Shown here in pieces: positions 6,554 to 13,379 of a stretch of DNA of 27,520 nucleotides. This DNA is from Cocleimonas sp. (GTDB lineage: Bacteria > Pseudomonadota > Gammaproteobacteria > Thiotrichales > Thiotrichaceae). Every line of letters begins with the position of its first letter. The stretch's first letter is position 1. The stretch lies in NCBI GenBank assembly GCA_023146675.1, contig JAGLBQ010000086.1, positions 1-27,520 on the forward strand, in the 5' to 3' direction. The position numbers and the translations under genes were made by a program. The notes beneath the pieces were generated by a model. The model was given only the letters and a program-made list of their open reading frames with translations. It had not been told where the DNA came from and made no database searches.

Positions 6554-8839
6554 TTAAAATTGTACATCAGTAACAATCGCTTGCAAGCCTCTTGCCTGAA
6601 GCATTAATTGTACAGGAGGGCCAACATAGCGACTGAAGTCTTCAATAAAGAGTTGCCCTGAAGTTCCTATTTGCGCTATATCGATTTCTGTTTGGTCTAA
6701 TAATAGCTTGCTTCCACCGTTACTATCGATGGCATAGATGCGAAAGAAAGCCCCGCTATTAGGAATGATACGGTTAAACTTCCAGCTTATATTTAACTCA
6801 TTTTTATTGCCTGTGTATAATTTAATAGGAGGAGATGTAGCACTATCTCTATCAATACGCCAACCATTGATACCCGCCCCTACAATAGGACCACCTACCT
6901 TTTTCTGTGGTCGTTCTCCACTTTGTTGCATAGTTTGAATGGACTCGATGCTGAGCATATCTAGGTCTATTGCTGTGAATACAGGCTCATTTGGTGGTAT
7001 TGATGGAGCAACAGGTGGAGATGTCGAAGCAGGCACTCTTGGAGCGATAAGAGCAGGTGAGGACGGTGTTGTTGGTATAGGTGGCGCTATTTTTGCTGGA
7101 GGCGGCGTATAGGCAGGCGCTGGAGCACCTAAATATTGCATCAATGCCGCATATTTTGGTGTTGATGCTTGACCTGCATGATCAAGCATGGAAAAAAAGT
7201 TTTTCTTGGTCAGTTCGCCAATACCATAAAAGTGCATTAATAAACCACCACCATGCTCTGCCCAGCCTGTTAGATAACGACTGTAGGCTTCTTGCATACG
7301 AGGATCTTTTTGGGCGCGCATAAACATATTGAGCACTGCAGGATCTTTTACTGTATGGGGTGGATCGTAGCGGATCAAATGTTGTCCCGCCTCATACGCT
7401 AACAATTCCAGACCGTATTTGTCTGCCAGCTTTTTACTACTATCCACATACATCCCTAAGGTAAGATTGATCGCACCACCAGGATGCCCTTTTTTTAGTA
7501 CACCCCCTTGTAAAATTTCGGTAAATAAACGTGACATGCCGCCATCAGCATCTTGTGTCCACTCTTTTACTTCTGCACGATGTTCTTTGCGTGCAATATA
7601 ATCACCAAAATAAGGACCGATAGCATAGGCATCAACATATTTCCCACAACCGCCTGCTTCTTTCCATAATGGGCAATCCAATGTTTCAGTGCCTACCCAC
7701 GGTGCGGCTGCTTGTGCGGAGAGTACGCATTTAACGCGGTTGCGCTGATCACCAAACTCCTTTTTCCAAATTTCACACATCTCAACGGTACGTTTAGCAT
7801 ACCAGTTGCTTGCCATTGAAACGCGGCGTTGATAGGCAGGTTTATCGGTATAGGGGAATTTCCATAGTTTATCTGCCTTTCGTGCAGCATAGGTTGTTGC
7901 AGGGAAAATAACATTCCACATTTCATTGGAGTATTCGAGATAAATTTTTTGTTTTGGGCGCAGGCGATTTTTAACCATACGTGCATAGCGGCGTATATAA
8001 TCATCACTGGCTTTATAAGGAACGCTTAGCCAAGGGGTTGCGTTAACAGCATTAGCCAGATCGATCATGCGCTCAGCAGGTACCCCTTTACTGCCAGAAT
8101 AATGTGCAAATGATGTCGTAGAGCGTTGATACCATTCGGAGGCATCATTACCGCGTGTATTCGACCACGTCATAAAACGAATCGCGTGGAGTGGCCCTAA
8201 GCGGCGTAGATAATTTTGATTAAACACATGGCTGCGATAATTATGTTCGTTTTTCTTAGGAACAATACGAATATCGCGAATATAGTTGCCTGGATTGGTT
8301 GCTGTAATGGTTAAACGTAAATTACGTTTGGGCGACAGTAGATCAAACTCTATATGACCAGCGACATTTTGCGCTATTTTTATGTCACCCTCCATTTTGA
8401 TCGTTCCTTGACCTTTGTAAAGCACCACATAACGTCCTAAGGGGAAGTATGCTGGCAGCCGCCATGTGCTGGTGACTTGAGTAAACACAGGACTTTGCTC
8501 TGGACTAGGTAACGATTTAACCCAGCCATTTTCATCCAGATCGAGCAGTTTTTGTTCGCGAGTATTAAATGAGTTTTGTTGGGTGCAGTCTGGATCAAGA
8601 CCTTGTTTGCTTTGCCAGTCAAAACGACAAGAAGGAAACCAACCACGTGAAATTTTAAAAATATCAGTGAAAGGGACAGAAGAGGTTAGCTTATCAAGGC
8701 TACCGACATTGGTTCCTAAACGAGGATTGGAGCTGTATTTGGCGGATGCTGGTGGTATGATAAAGAAACAACAGACTAGGATGGCGATAAAATAGATTGA
8801 TCTTTTTTTTAGTCGATTGGGTAAACAAAGTTGCAACAT
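6554..8839 (-). CDS. Secreted glycoside-hydrolase-like protein (TIM-barrel, clan GH-A-like)
   Basis: This 761-residue protein has a Sec signal peptide cut after residue 33 (P-A-S-A). An N-terminal region (about 34-200) contains beta-rich stretches. A TIM-barrel-like central domain (about 205-570) follows, then a Pro/Ala/Ser-rich linker (about 571-618) and a C-terminal beta-type domain (about 650-761). In the central domain the segment Y-L-E-Y-S-N-E-M-W-N (300-309) places Glu306 in the Asn-Glu position used as acid/base in clan GH-A enzymes. L-A-Y-E-A-G-Q places Glu483 where a nucleophile would be. This suggests an extracellular or periplasmic polysaccharide-active enzyme; the substrate is unknown. 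Homologues are often annotated only as cellulose-binding or hypothetical. The GGAG ribosome site lies 6-7 nt before the ATG, and a TATACT -10 box lies upstream. It is the first gene of an operon with the Sel1 protein. Confidence 0.7.
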   Translation of the reverse strand: MLQLCLPNRLKKRSIYFIAILVCCFFIIPPASAKYSSNPRLGTNVGSLDKLTSSVPFTDIFKISRGWFPSCRFDWQSKQGLDPDCTQQNSFNTREQKLLDLDENGWVKSLPSPEQSPVFTQVTSTWRLPAYFPLGRYVVLYKGQGTIKMEGDIKIAQNVAGHIEFDLLSPKRNLRLTITATNPGNYIRDIRIVPKKNEHNYRSHVFNQNYLRRLGPLHAIRFMTWSNTRGNDASEWYQRSTTSFAHYSGSKGVPAERMIDLANAVNATPWLSVPYKASDDYIRRYARMVKNRLRPKQKIYLEYSNEMWNVIFPATTYAARKADKLWKFPYTDKPAYQRRVSMASNWYAKRTVEMCEIWKKEFGDQRNRVKCVLSAQAAAPWVGTETLDCPLWKEAGGCGKYVDAYAIGPYFGDYIARKEHRAEVKEWTQDADGGMSRLFTEILQGGVLKKGHPGGAINLTLGMYVDSSKKLADKYGLELLAYEAGQHLIRYDPPHTVKDPAVLNMFMRAQKDPRMQEAYSRYLTGWAEHGGGLLMHFYGIGELTKKNFFSMLDHAGQASTPKYAALMQYLGAPAPAYTPPPAKIAPPIPTTPSSPALIAPRVPASTSPPVAPSIPPNEPVFTAIDLDMLSIESIQTMQQSGERPQKKVGGPIVGAGINGWRIDRDSATSPPIKLYTGNKNELNISWKFNRIIPNSGAFFRIYAIDSNGGSKLLLDQTEIDIAQIGTSGQLFIEDFSRYVGPPVQLMLQARGLQAIVTDVQF

Positions 8840-8864
8840 TCTTCTCTCCTTAGATGCAGTGAAC

Positions 8865-8870
8865 AGTATA
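8865..8870 (-). promoter_or_regulatory. Candidate -10 box for the glycoside-hydrolase-like operon
   Basis: TATACT on the minus strand (8870-8865) would start transcription near 8857, just before the GGAG ribosome site. The matching -35 (TTTATT, 17 bp upstream) is weak. Confidence 0.35.
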
Positions 8871-8985
8871 GTAGCATTAGAAAATAAAATAAAATAGGCT
8901 AACTAAAGAAGGTAAGCTTTTGAGAAAGTAAACTATTTATATCCGTTTGAGGTTAGAATGCCCAATTATTACCTTGGAATATACT

Positions 8986-9300
8986 ATGGATAAAGATGCA
9001 TTAAATAAAATAAGAAAACTTAATGGTGTTGTTGGTATTACCCTTGCTGATGAATATGGGGAGCTATTAACCACTACGATTAATGATGAACAATTAAATG
9101 AGTTTATTGCCTTTTTGCCAGGTATCACTCCTGTTATTGAGGAAGGTCTCTCCTTGGGACATATTCAGGGAGTCGTATTGAAAGGACCCCATGAAAATAA
9201 TCTTGCTGTATTTATCGATTCAGAACAATCCTTGACCGTGCAATCAGAGCCCCGTAGTTCGATACAGGCATTGATGAAGCAGGTTAAGGAAATAATCTAG
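8986..9300 (+). CDS. Roadblock/LC7 domain protein, short form
   Basis: This 104-residue protein consists of a single Roadblock/LC7 fold: an initial helix, then V-V-G-I-T-L-A-D-E-Y-G-E-L-L (a beta hairpin typical of the family), a long helix and the strand pair G-V-V-L-K-G...N-L-A-V-F-I-D. Bacterial Roadblock proteins such as MglB dimerize and regulate small Ras-like GTPases, or act as platforms for signalling complexes. The open frame extends upstream to a TTG at 8947. The ATG at 8986 is preferred because a GGA lies 7 nt before it and the protein then matches family length. It is the first gene of a tight operon with another Roadblock gene (16-nt gap) and two HAMP sensors. No MglA-like GTPase is present in the window. 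Confidence 0.7.
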   Translation: MDKDALNKIRKLNGVVGITLADEYGELLTTTINDEQLNEFIAFLPGITPVIEEGLSLGHIQGVVLKGPHENNLAVFIDSEQSLTVQSEPRSSIQALMKQVKEII

Positions 9301-9316
9301 GAAACAAAACTGCCAC

Positions 9317-9982
9317 ATGAAATCTATTCTTAATAAAATAGTCGCTTTAAGAGGTGTGCATTATGCCTGTATCTGTAAAAGTGGAGAGGTGCTGGCTAGC
9401 ACTTTTCCTGAAAGTAATGAGGATGGAATTGCGACAGTAACACAAGCAATAGAGCAGATGTTTTCAGCTTTGCAAGCCATTGATAAAGCACATAACGAGG
9501 TCTATTTTTTGTTAGGTGAGATGCAACTTATTGGCTATATTTTTTATGATGACTATCTCGTTATTCTATTGACAAATAGTAAAATAAATCTCCCTCTTAT
9601 TCATATGGGAGTCAAGTCAGCATCTGTTAAAATAAAAACATTATCATCTACAAATCAACCTTTGCAGACTCCAGTTGCACCCATTGCAAAGGCTACTGTT
9701 CTACCAGCAGATATTCCACGGACAGTACCACATCAAGAGGCACAGGCAGTAGCAGCGGTTAGTCCTGCTGTGCAAGCTGTGATGGATAATTTCAGCGAAT
9801 TATTAATAGATTACCTAGGGCCTGCGGCAGTGTTTGTTTTTGATGATGCGGTTGATCAATGGCGTGAAAAATACATGCCAACAGCGGAAACTTTAATCAA
9901 CTTAGCTGAGATATTGGCGTTAGATCTGAATGCGGGTGATGAGCGTAATGACTTTATAGCAAAAGCTAAAGGATATTTATAA
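9317..9982 (+). CDS. Roadblock/LC7-like protein with extra C-terminal domain
   Basis: This 221-residue protein has an N-terminal Roadblock/LC7-like domain (about 1-108: V-H-Y-A-C-I-C-K-S-G-E-V-L-A, then a helix and the L-I-G-Y-I-F-Y-D-D-Y-L-V-I-L-L strand pair). An Ala/Pro-rich linker (about 109-148) leads to a helical domain (about 149-221) containing Y-L-G-P-A-A and a late E-R-N-D-F-I. The GPxA pattern resembles small helical domains seen at the C-termini of some bacterial signalling proteins, but I cannot name it with confidence. The stop is 2 nt before the next start, so translation is probably coupled. It is likely a cytoplasmic partner of the preceding Roadblock protein and of the HAMP sensors downstream. 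Confidence 0.65.
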   Translation: MKSILNKIVALRGVHYACICKSGEVLASTFPESNEDGIATVTQAIEQMFSALQAIDKAHNEVYFLLGEMQLIGYIFYDDYLVILLTNSKINLPLIHMGVKSASVKIKTLSSTNQPLQTPVAPIAKATVLPADIPRTVPHQEAQAVAAVSPAVQAVMDNFSELLIDYLGPAAVFVFDDAVDQWREKYMPTAETLINLAEILALDLNAGDERNDFIAKAKGYL

Positions 9983-9984
9983 TC

Positions 9985-11166
9985 ATGAAAAAAATACGAA
10001 ATAAACTCTTATTGGCAATGTTACTCGTGACTATCTTACCGTTATTGCTAGTGGGTGGTTACTCCCTTTACTCAACCACGGATAGTTTGCGTCAAAGCAG
10101 TCTTTCCAGTCATGATAATAAAGTTTCTTTAGTCAGTGAGCGCGTCAGTAATTTTTTTGAAAATATCTCTAGTGATTTATTTTATTTACGCGACTCTAGC
10201 GCAATTAATCTCTATCTATCAGGACTTGAGGGTGATGAGGAGTCTAGCCAACTATTATTAGACAACTTGGCAACTAATTTACGTGTATTTTCTGGCAAAC
10301 GAAAAGTTTATCATCAGATTCGTTTTATGAATACCGATGGAATGGAAATTGTACGTGTTAATTATGACGGCAGTGGCGCCAGCATCTCTGCAAAAAATAA
10401 ATTACAAAATAAAAAAGGACGCTATTATTTTGATGATACGATTAAACTGAAAAAAGATGAATTAATGATCTCTCCTCTGGATCTTAATCGTGAAAAAGGA
10501 GAAATTGAATTTCCTACCCGTCCGACTATTCGTTATGCGACACCTGTTTTTAATGATGCAAATGAATTACAAGGTATTATCATTATTAATGTTTTGGCTA
10601 AAAAATTCCTTAATATTATTGGTAGAGAAAATATGCCAAATGAGACCTTGGTATTTGTCAATAAAGAGGGCTATTACTATCAACATCCTGATGAAAGCAA
10701 ATCTTGGGGAAGTAAGCGTGACATGGATACAGGCATCAATCTGTTCAAAGATAAGCCTTCCGTAGAAAAAAATATTGTTACTGCAAAAAAGGCTGGAAAT
10801 TTTGAGACAGATGATGAAATTGCGTATTATAAACCCGTATTACTTAATAATGAACGATATCATCTAGGAACCATTGTTAATTTTGTACCTAAGAATATTG
10901 TTTTTGCACCTATTTCACTCTTTTTATGGGTATTTTTAGGAATTGCATTATTTGCCCTTTTAATCGGATTATTATTGGCAACAGTACTTTCTTCCTCTAT
11001 CGCACGCCCATTAGTGACATTAAAGGATGAAGTTGAAAGATTGGCAAAAGGTGATTTAGACTCTAGCATTGATGTTGAAACCAATGATGAAGTGGGTGAT
11101 TTATCGCATGCGATTGAGAAATTACGTCGTTCAATGCAAATTTTAATGAAGCGTGCAGGTAGGTAA
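9985..11166 (+). CDS. Double-Cache sensor ending in HAMP, without output domain
   Basis: This 393-residue protein has a transmembrane helix (about 8-28) and a periplasmic double Cache-type ligand-binding region (about 30-300) with R-Y-A-T-P-V-F and F-V-N-K-E-G-Y-Y-Y-Q-H-P as typical segments. A second transmembrane helix (about 306-330) leads to a HAMP domain (about 331-385) including the D-E-V-G-D-L stretch. It ends only about 15 residues after that motif (L-R-R-S-M-Q-I-L-M-K-R-A-G-R). The kinase, methyl-accepting or cyclase domain expected after HAMP is absent, and the next gene begins 4 nt later. The ending therefore looks native rather than a frameshift. It probably senses a small molecule and acts through another protein, perhaps the Roadblock pair. 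Confidence 0.8.
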   Translation: MKKIRNKLLLAMLLVTILPLLLVGGYSLYSTTDSLRQSSLSSHDNKVSLVSERVSNFFENISSDLFYLRDSSAINLYLSGLEGDEESSQLLLDNLATNLRVFSGKRKVYHQIRFMNTDGMEIVRVNYDGSGASISAKNKLQNKKGRYYFDDTIKLKKDELMISPLDLNREKGEIEFPTRPTIRYATPVFNDANELQGIIIINVLAKKFLNIIGRENMPNETLVFVNKEGYYYQHPDESKSWGSKRDMDTGINLFKDKPSVEKNIVTAKKAGNFETDDEIAYYKPVLLNNERYHLGTIVNFVPKNIVFAPISLFLWVFLGIALFALLIGLLLATVLSSSIARPLVTLKDEVERLAKGDLDSSIDVETNDEVGDLSHAIEKLRRSMQILMKRAGR

Positions 11167-11170
11167 CTAA

Positions 11171-12046
11171 ATGAAAAAGCCAAAGAGTCTTAGAAGACAG
11201 TTTAATATTGTACTGATCTCTCTTTACTTATTGAGCTTATTAACTACCCTTCCATTGGTTTACTACACGACATCAAAGGATATTTATACCGCCACCAATA
11301 AAGAGCTTTCACTATTAGTTGATATGGTGCAGTCAGTCCGTACTTATATCAGGGAAGATGTACGCCCAGAGTTGTTTAAACAGAAAGTGTTACATGCCCC
11401 CGCAGTCTCATCAACCGTTGCTACACGACATGTCGCTGCTCACTTTAGAAAGTTGCAGCCTAAGTACTATATTAAGACAGCATCAGATAATCCGTTAAAT
11501 TTGGATAATCGTCCACGCCCATTAGAGCAAGAAATACTGGAGTATTTTAGACAAAATCTTGATCAAAAGATGATAACTCGAGAGGGGGAGATAGAAGGAC
11601 AGCGTTATTTGGTCTCCTCACGCCCCTCTATCAGCAAACCTAGTTGCAACTTATGTCATGCAACACCTGAAACAGCCCCAGAAGAAATTGTAAAAGCTTA
11701 TGGCAAAGACAGTGGTTATGGCTACAAAATTGGTGATGTGGTCGGAGTTAGTGTTGTTGCTGTGCCATTAAGTGATATTACGATGCTTGCAGTTAAGCGT
11801 GGCTTACTGTTGATTGTCTTGCTAACCTTTTTATTTACATTAGCGATGGTTGTTATTAACTTGCTGGTTAAGAAAAAGATTTTTAATCCTTTAGAAGAAC
11901 TGAATAATGCATCTCAAGCGATTAGTCGAGGCGCGCTTGATAGACCTGTTGAGCAACACAGCAATGATGAGATTGGTCAACTAGCGCACTCAATAGAGCT
12001 AATGCGCCGCAGCTTGAAAGAAGTGATGGAGCGTTTAAGTCGCTAA
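11171..12046 (+). CDS. Tll0287/DUF3365-like c-type heme sensor ending in HAMP
   Basis: This 291-residue protein has a transmembrane helix (about 13-33) and a periplasmic Tll0287-like/DUF3365 domain (about 35-200) with a c-type heme motif C-N-L-C-H (159-163). A second transmembrane helix (about 209-232) and a HAMP domain (about 233-285, N-D-E-I-G-Q-L) follow. It stops directly after HAMP (M-R-R-S-L-K-E-V-M-E-R-L-S-R), just like its upstream neighbour. The heme and fold suggest redox, gas or oxygen sensing at the periplasmic face. There is no output domain, so it must signal through a partner. It is the last gene of the tight Roadblock/HAMP operon; the short spacer contains GGTAACTAA as a possible ribosome site. 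Confidence 0.8.
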   Translation: MKKPKSLRRQFNIVLISLYLLSLLTTLPLVYYTTSKDIYTATNKELSLLVDMVQSVRTYIREDVRPELFKQKVLHAPAVSSTVATRHVAAHFRKLQPKYYIKTASDNPLNLDNRPRPLEQEILEYFRQNLDQKMITREGEIEGQRYLVSSRPSISKPSCNLCHATPETAPEEIVKAYGKDSGYGYKIGDVVGVSVVAVPLSDITMLAVKRGLLLIVLLTFLFTLAMVVINLLVKKKIFNPLEELNNASQAISRGALDRPVEQHSNDEIGQLAHSIELMRRSLKEVMERLSR

Positions 12047-12154
12047 GGATTAGATCGTCATCACCTCTATAGCCCGTACGTAGCCTAAGTGGAATACGGA
12101 GTGAAGGTATTATCTTGTACTCCACAAGAAGCTACAAAATAATAGGAGGAAAAA

Positions 12155-12601
12155 ATGACTAAATTTACAACCATATTTTTGTTTGTCACTCTATTGCTTT
12201 CTGGAAAAGTAGCATGGGCGGGGGAAAGCAATGAGCACAAAAAAAATATTAGCAATGCTGTCAGCGCACAATTACTGCGCATGAAATTAAAAAAAATGGG
12301 TAAAATAAAGGCTAATAAAAAAGAAAAGTCATTAGCTAAAACCTCTAAGCTAAAAGCAAAAAATTCAAAGCCTGATGAAGAAGTCCAGCAGAACAAAACA
12401 AAATCAACAGTAAATGCCAACATTGCTATTGATACTAAACCCCTCGCTCCAGTCATTAAAAAAGAAGCTATAAAAATAAAGCAAGACACAGAAAGGCAGA
12501 AAAAACAGCTAAAGGCAGATAAAAAACCACTAACAAGTCAGAACAAAAATGATAATTTGCGCTTGAAATTGCAAGATCTAGTCAACAGTGCTGCCGATTA
12601 A
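12155..12601 (+). CDS. Secreted lysine-rich small protein of unknown function
   Basis: This 148-residue protein has a signal peptide cut after A-W-A (about residue 22). The remainder is strongly basic, with 31 lysines in the whole protein (about 21%), few hydrophobics and no cysteine in the mature part. It looks largely disordered or helical, ending in L-R-L-K-L-Q-D-L-V. The ribosome site GGAGG with its A-rich spacer is near perfect, suggesting high expression. It follows the HAMP-sensor gene by 108 bp on the same strand and could be read through from that operon or have its own promoter. I do not recognise a family. A periplasmic polycation binding acidic partners (cell wall polymers, nucleic acid, proteins) is only a guess. 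Confidence 0.65.
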   Translation: MTKFTTIFLFVTLLLSGKVAWAGESNEHKKNISNAVSAQLLRMKLKKMGKIKANKKEKSLAKTSKLKAKNSKPDEEVQQNKTKSTVNANIAIDTKPLAPVIKKEAIKIKQDTERQKKQLKADKKPLTSQNKNDNLRLKLQDLVNSAAD

Positions 12602-12694
12602 TTGTAACTGCCTAGCCCGTCTCTTGTGTTGTAATAGTTTTTCTGATGAATATTTATGGCAGAAGTAGATACGATTAATTAATCCTATTTTCGG

Positions 12695-13048
12695 CTATTT
12701 TCTAGCATTTGGAAAAAAGAATAGCAAGTTTGTAGAATAGCAGCTTGTTGTATTTCTACCTCTAACTTTCTCTAACTTACACTTCGTAATAATTTCTTGA
12801 CTGCCTGGGAACTGAACAGTGCAAGTGCCTTTCTTGGCATGATCATAAAGCTCACAAGAGGCATACCCTCTCCTCCTCCCTACGCGCAGAGCCATATTTC
12901 TCTTTTTGTTATACATGACTCTAACTACTGTAATTGATGATTTTTTTATATCTTTAATGCTTAGTTTTTTCTTCACAGTGGCGGCAGACACTGATAATGT
13001 ATTTGATAATAAAACAAGCAATACTGATGCGGATATGATTGTTTTCAT
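12695..13048 (-). CDS. Small secreted basic four-cysteine protein, unknown function
   Basis: This 117-residue protein has a clear signal peptide (M-K-T-I-I-S-A-S-V-L-L...V-S-A) and a basic mature part with four Cys, enough for two disulfides (contexts A-S-C-E-L, G-T-C-T-V, T-K-C-K-L, T-S-C-Y-S). The open frame extends upstream to 13102, but the ATG at 13048 is preferred. It has a GAGAGGGA ribosome site about 5 nt upstream and directly starts the signal peptide. No family is recognised. It is oriented opposite to both neighbours, stands alone and is followed by no obvious terminator. The size, secretion, charge and disulfide potential would fit a periplasmic binding or inhibitor-like protein, but nothing specific supports that. 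Confidence 0.6.
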   Translation of the reverse strand: MKTIISASVLLVLLSNTLSVSAATVKKKLSIKDIKKSSITVVRVMYNKKRNMALRVGRRRGYASCELYDHAKKGTCTVQFPGSQEIITKCKLEKVRGRNTTSCYSTNLLFFFPNARK

Positions 13049-13379
13049 TTTATTCCCTCTCTTAATCGACTGTATTCTCAAGTAAAAACACATATAAATC
13101 AATTTTGTTTAATTAATATTCATTATCAGGTTTGTTAATCATCTGTGGATATTTATAACAAATCAAGACTAGGACATAAGCATTATATATAAGCATTATA
13201 TATAAGTATATAGTTATATAAGCATATACTTATATTGTTTAAAATTTAACAATTATAGAGAATATAAGAGCCTGTTATTCATACAGCATTTATTAGTCGA
13301 TAAATAAAAACAATTAGCTTTATAAGAAAAAACGAGGCAGACTGAAAATAACTTTAATTTAGAATATTATAACTTACTG
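13049..13379. promoter_or_regulatory. AT-rich divergent region upstream of soeABC, with tandem repeat
   Basis: This 331-base gap has no supportable gene. It contains a 13-bp tandem repeat (ATAAGCATTATAT at 13176-13188 and 13189-13201) continuing into related ATAAG/TATA sequence to about 13237. The soeA-proximal promoter lies at 13342-13370. Confidence 0.5.
13342..13370 (+). promoter_or_regulatory. Candidate soeABC promoter implying a leaderless transcript
   Basis: CTGAAA (13342-13347, 4 of 6) and TATTAT (13365-13370, 5 of 6) are 17 bp apart. Transcription would start at about 13377-13380, essentially at the soeA ATG. This agrees with the absence of a ribosome-binding site there. Confidence 0.45.

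Noticed and set aside
8947..8985. Upstream TTG start extending the first Roadblock protein by 13 residues
   Set aside because: No ribosome site precedes the TTG; the ATG at 8986 fits the domain start and has a GGA at good distance.
13049..13102. N-terminal extension of the small four-Cys protein
   Set aside because: The ATG at 13048 has a good ribosome site and begins exactly at a normal signal peptide.
13176..13201. CRISPR-like repeat
   Set aside because: It is only a two-copy tandem repeat with no spacers and no cas genes.
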